Assembly (NCBI GenBank): GCA_022266195.1
Contig: WHVY01000007.1
Coordinates: 434,001 to 498,000 of the forward strand
Direction: 5' to 3'
Length of the DNA: 64,000 nucleotides
Source: Tetranychus cinnabarinus
Lineage: Eukaryota; Arthropoda; Arachnida; Trombidiformes; Tetranychidae
In this document: in pieces, positions 26,701-38,194 of the stretch
Layout: every line of letters begins with the position of its first letter
Numbering within the stretch: position 1 is the first letter of the stretch
Program-made: the position numbers and the translations under genes
The notes under the pieces: model-generated
Databases searched by the model: none
Told to the model about the DNA's origin: nothing
What the model saw: only the letters and a program-made list of their open reading frames with translations

Positions 26701-29700
26701 CGAAATGGAAAAAGTAAGGCAAAACATTTATCATTGGTAAAGTTGATCAATCCATCATGAAGATGCTTTGAATGATGATGTTGATGGTAATGATGATTGG
26801 AAAATAAAGTGATTTACTTTTCCATCTCAATTGTTTTCAACTTGAATACTTGTTTGATTATTCAATCAGGCAAACTAATGAAAATGTTTTTTTTTTCATT
26901 TTAAAATCATTTTCTTTTCTTTACTTTTCTTGTTTGCTTTTGTTTCTCACTTTGATTAAACTATTGATTTATATCAAATGTATAATCGCAGTTGAAAGTC
27001 ACTTGTTAGCCGATCACTTTCGAGGAAGAGGCAAAAAAACTGAGTATTTCCTGAAAATTGGAAAATGTTTCAATGTTTTGATTAAAAAGACTTTACATTT
27101 TTGCATTTGTTTTATTTTCATTTCAATTTCAAGCTTGTTTTGCCTACTGTTTCAACTCTTCAATCTCATTGTAAAACTATTAAAATTAAAATACATTAAC
27201 CTGCTTCTTTCCACTCTTGCTTTACTTGAACTTTCTCCATCCATTTCACGGTGATTCAGTCAATGTTGCCAAACTTTTCGGCTCTTCTGATAATAAAAAT
27301 AATTTGAATTGTAAATCAATTTTTAGACTTTCCTTTTGTCTTTTCCTACTCTTTACCATCGTTTCATCGCAAAAAACTTCCTTTCATCCCAATGAATTTG
27401 CTCAACATTTCAAAGGCAAACTTTCTTCTCTTTACATTTCTTTCCAGAATTTGCCTCCATTCCATTTTTTCGTCATTATTAAATTGTTGAGCAATTCTCG
27501 TCATTCAGTTCAATAAATCAGTAAATGTACCTCAGAAGAAAATTTTGGTTGATCAAGAAAAAAAAAATGCAACGAAATTGGTGAAAGAAAATGAATCAAA
27601 ATTTGTATTTTTGCACAAATATTTCACTTGCAATGACAAACAATGTAATTGTTTTGCTTGTTTTTGCGCCAAAAATTTTCATTTTACTTATTTATCATAA
27701 TCGTTGAGATGCTTGGTTGACTTTGGGAGTAAAAAAGTTGAACTTGTAATTCAATTTGAATTTCATTGTTTCTCACAAATGTTGGTGTTAGTCTAGAGAA
27801 TATCTTTTTTTTTAATTGAAATTCATTTATCAAATTCATTATTTATTCATTATGATAATTTTATTCAAAATTAATGGAACAAAATGAAAGTGATTTATTG
27901 GTTTCAATCTAATTTTCAGATTGTTTCACCAAAATGACAATCAATTAATTGAATCGCATCTAGAGCAAGAGCAAACTCAGATTAACTCAACACGGGATAT
28001 CAAATTAGCTGGTAAAGGTGCATCCATCGAATCAAACTGTGAAGGAAAATGAAGACTAAAATAAAACATTGAAATGGAATCAACCATTTCAATATCAACT
28101 AGAAACAAGAAAAAATCGAGTCAAAAGTTTCATCCAGGTTCGATGACTTGTATCAACTCGTAAAGGTCAGTTTTTGATGTTAAGTTCTGACTTCACTTTC
28201 AGTTTCGAACAAAAAGTTGAAATTTCAAATGTTCAGTTGTTATTGATAAATTAGTTGATTATGATTTCGCCATTTCTCATCACTTTGCAGCCAATTTAAA
28301 ACATTTCATTTCTTTTTGATCGACATGTTTTCAATGTTCTTTTGACATGCTCTCTTCTCAATCGATAAATTCAATCACATGTAAAACCTTTTTCCAGTTA
28401 AGATGATTGATGAATATTCAAATCTAGTCAATTTGAAGGAAAACACTTTATGTTCAACTCAACAACTGACAAACTTGACGAAAAATGTTACGAACTTTTT
28501 CCTCTCACTTTGCCTAAAATTGCAGATGAATATTGATACTAATATTAACAATAAATATAAACCAATTAATATGAAATGATGGCCATTAGAGATGAATAAT
28601 GAAATTTATATTCAGTGTTGGATATAAGCACTTTGTTTAATCATAGCAAACCTGTTCAATTGGATAAGAGGAAAATGACAATCTTGACTTTTCTTTCACA
28701 TTTAAGATGATGTATCAATTGTTTTACCTGAGAAAGTTTCGTCTTGCAAAGTCTATTGAAACAGTTAATTGAATTATATCAAACGAGAATTCAATTGGAA
28801 TGAGATAATGATGAAGCAAGAAGATGGAGAGAGAGAGAGAACTGAATGCCCGTAACTATCATTAATCATATTTGCTCGTTCCTAGTTTCTTTTCTTTGAA
28901 TTTCTATTCTAATCATTTCCGTCAACATGAACAAGTTTAACCCTTTTACCTTTAGGCTGTTTGCTCGGTGTGTTTGCTTATTCCTCAGTTTTGTTTCAAC
29001 TTTTGTTTTCATTACTCTTGGTGTTTGCTTGTTCAGGTAAAGTCAATAACAAGGTTAAACGGTTTACCTTCATTTGCCGATTAATCATTGAAAATTTTTG
29101 CTCAATTTTCACATTTCCATTTATTGGTAATAATGATTTCATCTTCATCTGTTTATCGACTCGTCATTGGCTCATTCCGATTGAAAAACATTGTTTAATT
29201 AACAAGCAAACTTGGAATTATTTTGAAACTTTGTTTTTCCAATTTTACATTTGATTCAGTTTACATCATTCTTCCGGTAATCATGTAGTATTAAAGGTAG
29301 AGAGCTTGGTGCATTCATCATTCAAGAATGTAATTCTGCTTCTATTTTCTGTAATTATCTTTGCCTTGCATTTAAAATGAATGGGTAATGCTTTTTAAGG
29401 TTAATGTTGATTAGTTTTTTTGGTTGCAATTTGTATTCTTGATTGCATCATTTTCAATTGTATCAATAGGTAATCATTTGGAGAGGATTACAATGAATTT
29501 GGGAAACATTTTCGCCAAACGGAAGCTTCTGTGAAATGAGAAATTGAAATTTACCAATTGATAAACAATCATTTTATACCATCTTGTCATGCTAATGATA
29601 ATTGACCGAAACAAATTGAGGAGAAAGAGTTTGATAAGTTAAACTTTAATCTGTTCAAGGTAATGATCTAATTCATGTCAATTCAATTTCAAGTTGATGC

Positions 29701-31898
29701 ACTTTCGGTTGCTAATAGTTATGCAAATAATACAATAAAGTACGAAACTTTGTATCATCAACATTAATCGATAACAAAGCTGGATAACAAACTCATCGAT
29801 GATCAGTTGAAAGATGCAAAAAGATAGCAGGAAATTTGCATCTTATGCATCGGAATCGAATGAAAATAAAATTTAATTCAATTTCAAAAGAAATTCTCTC
29901 ATTAAATATTTTAAATTATCAGGAGAGTCAACTTTCTGGTTGCTCTCCGATTTAACATTCTCAAAGCCAATAGATTCTGTTAGTTTCTTTGCGTTTGTTT
30001 ATTCTATCTCGGATTCTAGTCATTTTCAACTCAGTCTCATATTATTTCTGGTAATGTGTTTGTGTATTAGGATCATGCTTGTGACAAGGTTAGGCTGATC
30101 TTTTGTACAATTTACAAAGGTGTGAGACTTGACCCTTTTGTGTGTCACCTTCTTCAGGAGATGTATAGATGCGAGTGAATCTCACGCTAGACGAGCTTTA
30201 TACTCTTCTAAGAACAGTGTTCGCTTGCGATGATCCATGATACTGTAATATAATGAGATTAAACGAATAAAAAATGATGAATAAGAATGAATAAAAAATG
30301 AAAGGATACAAAGAACAATGGTACCAGCATGAGATAAAGAGAAAAGCAAAAGGAGTTATCACAGTATTCAATACAATTCATGGCAACTATTAATAAATAA
30401 ATAAAATAAATGTTATAATTAATCAATTTCATACCCTTTCAACAACTTTCAAGAAAAGCTTTCAAATTTTGAGTGTTTTAATTGAGATTGATTTTGTTCG
30501 AAGTATATTTTTTTAAATTTATAATACTTTGTATACAACCATAATCAGAGCAGAAAAAAGTGTTAAATTAAAACAGCTAAGAATTGACTTCGAATTTTCA
30601 ATTCAAGATAAAAATGAGTTTGAATTGTCAAACCGATTTTCATGGTTTCACAAAAATAAAGTCAATATTTTAGGCAATCTTGATGGACTCGAGTACATCT
30701 CTTTTAACACGAAAGTTACTTTGAGTTTATCCATTTTTTATACCTTTGCATATCACTCAAATCGATTAATGATCAAGTTCATTAATCAATGTCAAGCTAA
30801 TTGTCGGTTAGATGAACGATAATTAACCATTTTTAATTTTCTTGTTAGCATTTCGCTCTACTAGCATAAACTACTCACTGTTATGAAAACAATAAATGGT
30901 TCAACATACTAATTATAAACTGAACATATTAATAATTAATTTATCAATAAAACTCGAGTTAATGTGTGTCAACAAAACTTTATCATTGATCGCTATTCAA
31001 TTCATTCTATTCTCGAGTTTTCCACCAAACTGAAATGTTGAGCAATTTAATAATGTAACGAATCTCGACCAACTACAATGTACAATCCAATTCGATGTAA
31101 GGAATCAAAGTTATTTTCAAGTTCAAGGTTGAAACAAGTTGAAACGAAAAAGAAAAACAATTTATCTAAATATTTTTCTTAGCTTGCTTTTCCTCTCATT
31201 CAATCATATAGCACTTTTTCATTCCCAGTTAAAAGGCTTTTCATGCTTTGGAGAAGAGTGGAAAAAAAAGAAAAAGGAAAAATTGTTGAAAAGATGAAAA
31301 GTCGAGAATTTAATTTTACTCAATTGGTATGAAATGGACAGACTGAAAAGTTTTGGTTTGTTTTTGCAGTAAAATGGGAAATGCTGTAGGCGACATCATG
31401 AAGCAATCATGCTTTATTGACAATATTGAAAGTGATTCATTTTGCAATTCACTTTGACTATGGACAGTCATCACTTTGGAAGCAATAAAAAGTCGTTTTT
31501 CAGTGAATAAAATATTCACAGGGAATGTTGAGCAGGAAAACATTGACTCGTTTCAGGGGGAAAAAAGGGAATCTGAAAGATTATTTCGAGTCACATAATC
31601 TGTGGATTGGCCAATTGTGATGAAAAAAACATTGAGTTTAAATTGAGAAGGAAATGGAGTTTTCATGGGTTTAAAGAGGGTTCCCAGTGTCACGCAATTT
31701 TTGACTTTCAAACAATTTAATCAATTCAATTTTCATCTTTATCAAATCAACATTGAAAGTGTTCCCAGTGTTGAGAAAAAGAGGAAAAAAATTCAATAGT
31801 TGACATGAGTATGGGTTGATGTCATGGAAATTTTGGATAAACCTATTTTCTTTCTTTTCTCCACTGAAATGCCAAATTAAATTGACTTACAAAACCAT
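23784..31898. other. Gene-poor spacer
   Basis: No gene can be supported. A 75-codon plus frame overlaps a 69-codon minus frame at 23789-24077; both have mixed composition but no recognised family. A T-rich double frame at 26850-27516 is low complexity. A less AT-biased patch with a short coding-like frame lies at about 30110-30230. Microsatellites include a TTC run near 24790 and a GA run near 28830. Confidence 0.4.
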
Positions 31899-34493
31899 GT
31901 GAGGCTGGTTCAAGAAATGAAGTTAAATTAGGAACTTTTCAGTCATGATTTTGCTACAACTGTTGACCCAGGAAGAAGACAATTGATAAAGTTTTGTTTT
32001 TTTCGCCTTTTCTTTTCTTCTTTTGCACATCAATTGTTGACCAATTTTACATCATTCATTTTTCATTCAATAAACATCAATCAGTGTATCAATCAATGAG
32101 ATTAAATTAAGAAGGTCAAATATTGATTTCAAGATTCATTGAGTTGGTGAAAAGGAAGAAAGTGAGAAAATAATTTCACTTTCAATTGTTGATTGGAAAA
32201 TTGACTTTTCATTATTGAGCTTTTAATGAACGACTGGTGACTTTGTTTTATCCATTTTTTGGATAATCGGAACGTGCCCATCATGAAAGTAAATGTAATT
32301 CAAGCCGAGTTGATCCAATTTGAAGATAATCTAATCTATCATTAAATCAATCAACTTGTTTGATGCAATTTTGCTTGGACAAACACTTTCCCTTTCATTG
32401 CGATAAATTCAAGTGAACACAATTATCGGTGAATAGCGCCATTCGCATGCAATTCATTTCAATAGTTGTTAGAAATCGAAATCTTCAGACAAAAGCCTTG
32501 ATTGATCAACTTGATGCAAAAATTGAAATCACTTTTGAAATAATTAAGACTTTATTAATATGTGAACATTCACAGGCTAATCAAGAAATGAGCAATTAAG
32601 AATTGCATTTAATCGAAATTTTGGAAAAGAAAAGTTTCTCTCATTTGAATAAAGAAATTCAAAGAAACTCTTCAGAAGCTCATTTGTTCAAAAACTGAAC
32701 AATTAGTAATAAAATTGTTGCATCAACGTTTGAATTAATCAACGTTTCTGAATTTCTTAATTGCACGGCTAATTAGGATTAAACAACATCACATCATTTG
32801 CACAAAATTTCACTTTTTCTATTAATTGAGAAATTACTTTGCTTTTCTTAGCCTTTCAACACCTTGCTCTAAAGATGAACATTTTGAAGCAAAAAGTGAA
32901 GACAATTTTCAATCCATGAGAATAGATTAAGTGAAACGCCTTGCGGGCAATGAAAGATATCAGAAAAATGTGGCTAAATAAAGTTGAACGACTTGTTGCA
33001 TCTATTGAAACCGGTTCAACTTATCCTGTTGGGTCATCATCTGACGCGTCAGTTGAGCCTTTTGAACAACATTTTAAACTGGACACAAATGGCTACAGAA
33101 AATAGATGAAACTAAGCAAAGTACAAGTTTGATTTTAAAGTGAAATGCAATTACAGATAAATTGGAAACTCACCCAATTATTTCTCAACTAAGCTTGCAT
33201 CTCTAGATACCTTGATGAATAATCAAAATGTTTACAGTTTAAATATAAGTCAACACTAAGTGGGTATTAAAGTTGCTCAATTAATAATTGGTTGTAGTCT
33301 TCAAACTTGTTCAACTGAAGCGGCAAAAATTAGTTCAAGGGTAAAATAAAAATTTGACGACAATCATGACAATTAAAAATCGTCTTTACATAATGACAAT
33401 TGAAATGATTCCCAACGAAATTCAATCAAATTTTTCAATGAAAACTTTCAAGGTAAAGTTGATTCGTTTTTTGTTTCGTTCAATTATTAATTCGTAATTT
33501 CGTTTGTGTGGTAATTTCATTGCAACCTTTAACTGACGATTCACTTGAATTTAAATTAAATTTTCAGTTTTACTTTTTACTTTGAAACTTTTTCTCGAAA
33601 TGCAAACAAATTTTTGTCTCTATTGCTTGGGAATAATGCCATTCAATGATGGGTACTTTGATAGAGAAAATGAAACATCATGCAAACTTGGATAATCGAC
33701 ACCTTTTCTGTTGCAATTTACTAGAATACTCGTTGTTCACCTTCACAAAAGGTAATGCACTGAACATTAGAAGAAACGAACAAAGTGTTCAATGATGATT
33801 GGCAACACGCAAGGAAGATGCAATTGGTAATCTGTAATCATGCAAATAGTGTTTACACGAGTGTTCAATGTTTACACACAGAACAGCACAAACAATAAAA
33901 GTGTAAGTCACGAGAATTAAATTTCAATGATCATGAAACTCATCACGGTCAATGAATTTCTTTATTCACCTTCTTATTGCATGCACAACAGTGCAACATG
34001 AAAGAGCAAACAATAACGATAAATATCCAAATTCCTAGGTGCAACATTAACACTTTGTCTAAATGATTCAAGATTGGCTTTGTTCAATTTCAAGATGAAA
34101 CGAAGAGAAGAGAAGAGAAGAAAAAAGGAAAATCTCAAAATTCATGGAAACTCACAAAAAGAATCTTTCCTTTGAGACTTTGCTTTTCTAATTAACTGTA
34201 ATTGATCTAGAAATGTTGCATTATTTGAGGTTAAACATTGGTTGCTTATAAAGCCATGAACAACTTAACCAAAATCCATTCACAAATATTTGCAGTTGAA
34301 AAAATGGATAAATTTTGGCAAATAAGATGATTTAGTTTTACTCTGAAACATTGATTCATAGTCATGAATCATGTTTGGATAAATGATTTTCTTTTCTTTT
34401 TTTCGCCTCATTCTCTTGATGCTCATCTTGATGCACTATCATTGATTTGATTTTCGATCAAAGCTAATCTCATCATGAATTGTTATTACTGGA
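31899..34493 (+). repeat. Left arm of a large inverted duplication
   Basis: This segment reappears as its reverse complement at 36284-38194. Outer ends match at gaggctggttcaag (left) against cttgaaccagcctc (right), and inner ends at ttattactgga against tccagtaataa. Long near-identical blocks include the stretch around 32940-33080 (ccggttcaacttatcctgtt) and that around 34060-34490. Two differences stand out: about 358 bases at 32173-32530 have no partner, and about 450 bases at 33610-34058 face an unrelated stretch of about 215 bases in the other arm. I see no gene in the arm. By eye the identity in aligned blocks is around 80-90%; this is an estimate. Confidence 0.85.
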
Positions 34494-34540
34494 AACCACA
34501 AAAGGAGAGATTAGGTTAAGCTTGACGGAAATTGGACATT

Positions 34541-34565
34541 TAACGGTTTCACGAGTAAACCGTTA
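34541..34565. repeat. Perfect 9-bp hairpin
   Basis: TAACGGTTT and AAACCGTTA form a perfect 9-bp stem around the 7-base loop CACGAGT. It lies just inside the left arm of the large inverted duplication. Function is unknown, and chance is possible. Confidence 0.4.
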
Positions 34566-35655
34566 ATGATTGATTCATTGATTTAGGAAGGAAAGGCAAA
34601 AATAATTGTTCTTACAAGCGTAAGATGAAACTCTGAATACACACACCTATTCTTCTAGACTAGTTTATCAGGTCAATTGAAAGACTTAATTTTAACCATT
34701 TGAGAAAAAATGGTGAAAATAATTTTTCCTTTTTCTTTGATTCTCTCCTCAATTTCCATAACAATAAATTATAATCACAGTTAAACTCAGTCATTATCAT
34801 GAAATCAAACAAGGAACAAAGAAAAGTATTGAAAATGAAAGAGTTAAATGACATTAATTTTTACTCAATTTTCATTTTTCCAAAGCTTTTCCCTTCTAAT
34901 AGGCTTGTTATTATAGCCTTTCAAAGTATCATTATTTTCAATATTTAGATGCTTTTCATTTTCAAAACAAAATGTTGTTGCAATTTGCAAAGTTTAAACG
35001 AAAAGGTGTCAAACTTGAAATCAATTTTACAACGAAATTCATGATTCTTTCCAACGAATTTTCTTTTTCGAATGAAAACTGTTGCAAGATTTTGAATTGT
35101 AACTTTCGTTTTTTTACCAACTCATTTTTTCTTCTTTTGTCAAACCATCAAATTGCTCAGATTTTATTCAGGTGTGAAACTTTATGAGGAAACTTCAGAA
35201 GGAAACTTCAATTTCCGGAGGATGAATAAGTTGAAGAATGAGAAGAGAAAGATTGCAAGAAAAAATAGTGAAAAAAGTATCATTTTTTTCTTTCTTTTTC
35301 AAATTCTTGTGTTCTTTGATCATGATAATCAAAAATTGAAAAAATGATAACATTCAGTGAGTGTAACCTTGAGAAAAGTTTGTCCCAAAAAAAAGGAAAG
35401 AAAAATATATCGCAACAAAAGTTTCATTCATTTTTATTCAGTGTGTTTAAATATCAGAGAAGGGAAAAAAAGTTGAGACGCAATTTTCAAGATTGAAGAG
35501 TACAATAGGCGAGTATAAATTTTAAAATCAACTGCTATCATCAGTTCAATGGTGTTATTCAATTTAGATTCAAGGAGATTCATTAATTCTCATCAATTTT
35601 CTCTTGTTATCAAAAGGAACAAAACTTTCTTGACTCATTTTATCTCATGATACAG

Positions 35656-35878
35656 TAGAGGGTGTACAAGAAGTAAAGCCGCTTTTGGGTTTTGTTTCTA
35701 GGGTTTAGTTTGATTATTTTGATTATTTTTAAGCCAATTTTAAAACTATTTTTGTTCTAATCTGATTGAAAAGTCTAGATGATACAACAATGATCCATCA
35801 AAAAATTCAATTAAATTTCCATCGTTTGTTTACTCAATAATCAAAACCAAAATCATCTTTACTTCTGTGCACCCTTTA
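35656..35878. mobile_element. Small TA-flanked miniature inverted-repeat element
   Basis: The body at 35658-35876 (219 bp) has terminal inverted repeats of about 37 bases. The left end begins GAGGGTGTACAAGAAGTAAAG; the right end, read on the other strand, begins AAGGGTGCACAGAAGTAAAG, followed on both sides by a TTTTGGTTTTG-like block. Each end is bordered by TA, as expected for the Tc1/mariner superfamily. It encodes nothing, so it would depend on a transposase elsewhere. Confidence 0.6.
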
Positions 35879-36283
35879 TTCAATAATCTTGTCTTTTCAA
35901 GTGTTCATCAATATTTATTATTGTAACGTCAGGAATACAATACATTTTAATGACGCAAAATGTCAATATCTCAATTACAAAAGGTTCAAAACTAAACAAA
36001 CATTTTCATGGCATCAATCAACAGAATAACTATTTATAAATGAAAACAATAAAAAGTGAAACTTTGTTGGTCAACATCAAGCTGGTTAATAGTCGGATAT
36101 TTTTCAGGGTCCAGCCAGAAGTCCAGTGTCCTCGTCTAATATTGTAAATCCATAATAGTATTGTAACTTGATCGTTATAATTATAACTTTGATTATCAAC
36201 TTTATTCAATATTGTTAACCTTTTTCTTGAAAGTGAATAAAGTGCTACAGCAAGTAATTTTGCGTCCTTTAAGATTTATTTCA

Positions 36284-38194
36284 TCCAGTAATAACGATCA
36301 TAATGAGATTAGCTTTGATTCTTGATCATTCTTGATCGAGAATCAAATCAATGATAGTGCATCAAGAGAATGAGAAGAAAAAAAGAGAGAAGCAAATCAT
36401 GTATCCAAACATGATTCATGACTGAAGCAATTTTCAGAGTCAAACTGAATCATCTTATTTGGCAAAATTTATCCATTTTTCAACTGCAAATATTTGTGAA
36501 TGGCTTTTATAAGCAACCAATTTCATCCTCAAAGAATCTATTTCTAGATCAATTACAGATAATTAGAAAAGAAAGGCTCAAAGGAAATATTCTTTTTGAT
36601 TTGTGTTCCATGAATTTTGAGATTTTCCTTTTTTCTCCTCTTCGTTTCCTCAGCAAATGAACAAAGCCAATTTTGAATCACTTACGAAGGATCACACTGA
36701 TAATGATCTAATGGTTTTAGTTAGCACATGAGGGTTCATAAAAAGTGAAAATAATATGTTTTTTCGCTTAACGAAAGTTATCTGTACTTTCATAGCTAAT
36801 CAAGGCAATCCTTTATGTTTAAATTGATTGCCGAAAACAGAAATTAAAAATATTTTAGGAAAATCGCAAGAAAATTTCCAAGCAAAACAAAAGCGAGCAT
36901 AAATTTCGAAAAAAAGTTTCAAAGTAAAAAGTGAAACTGAAAATTTAATTTAAATTCAAGTGAGTCGTCAGTTTAAGGTTGTAATGAAATTACCACACAA
37001 ACGAAATTATGAATTAACTTTGCCTTGAAAGTTTTCATTGAAAAATTTGATTGAATTTCGTTGGGAATCTTTTAAATTGTCGTTATGTAAAGACAATTTT
37101 TAATTGTGAGCAAATTTTTAGTCCAGCCTTGAATCTTCGCCGCTTCTATTGGACTTACGAAGACAACAACCAATTAATTGAGCAACTTTAATACCCACTT
37201 AATATTGACTTATCATTCGAGAGTAAACATTTTCATTATTCATATATCTGTAGATATAAGCTTAGTTAGCAAATAATTGGGTGAGTTTCCAATTCGTTAG
37301 TAATTGCATTTCACTTTAAAATCAAAGTTGTACTTTGCTAAGTTTCATCCATTTTCTGTAGCCATTTGTGTCCAGTTTGATGTAAAATCTCATTCAAAAG
37401 GCTCAACCGGTAAGATGATGACCCAACAGGATAAGTTGAACCGGTTTCAATAGACGCAACAAGTCGTTCAACTTTTTTTAGCTGCATTTTTTTTATATCT
37501 TTTCATTGCCCGCAAGGCGTTCCGCTTAATCCATTCTCATAGATTTAACTTGAAAATTTTCTTCACTTTTTCTTTAAAAATCTTCATCTTGTAGAGAGCA
37601 AGTTGTTGAAATGTCTAAGAATAAAAGAAAAGTAATTCATCGATTAATCAGAAAATTGAAAATGATGTAATTTTATCTAATTCTGATTAGAAATTCAGAA
37701 ATTAAGAAATCTTGAGTGATTCAGGCGTAAATTTATCAATTTTAGACTAATTGTTAGAGTGATGATTGAACAAATGAGTCTGAAGAGTTTCTTTGAATTT
37801 CTTTATTTAAATGAGAGAAATCTTTTTTTTTCCAAAATTTCAATTAAATGCAATTCACATTAATTGCTCATTTCTTGATTAGCCTGTGAATGTTCACATA
37901 TTAATGAAGCCTTGATTATTTCAAAAGTAAAAGATTAATTTATTTTCTCATTTTCTACCTTTTACCAACTCAATGCATCTTGAACATCTTGAAATCAATA
38001 TTTGACTTTCTTAATTTATTTGATTGATACACTGATTGATGTTTATTGAATGAAAATGAAAGGTGTAAAATTGGTCAACAATTGATGTGAAAAGAAGAAA
38101 AATTCATCAATTGTCTTCTTCCTGGGTCAACAATTGTAGCTTAATCATGACTGAAAAGCTCCTAATTTAACTACATTCCTTGAACCAGCCTCAC
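36284..38194 (-). repeat. Right arm of a large inverted duplication
   Basis: This is the reverse-complement partner of 31899-34493. It is shorter because it lacks the block found at 32173-32530 and has a different, shorter filler (about 36677-36893) where the left arm has 33610-34058. Matching blocks include those around 36285-36660 and 36900-37600. No gene is evident. Confidence 0.85.

Larger units (their letters stand above)
34494..36283. other. Spacer between the inverted arms
   Basis: These 1.8 kb hold a short perfect hairpin (34541-34565), low-complexity open frames at 34660-35347 that I do not call genes, and a 219-bp miniature element at 35658-35876. Confidence 0.5.

Noticed and set aside
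26850..27516. Two overlapping T-rich plus-strand frames with hydrophobic stretches
   Set aside because: The apparent membrane segments come from a T-rich tract; no conserved motif and no consistent single frame.
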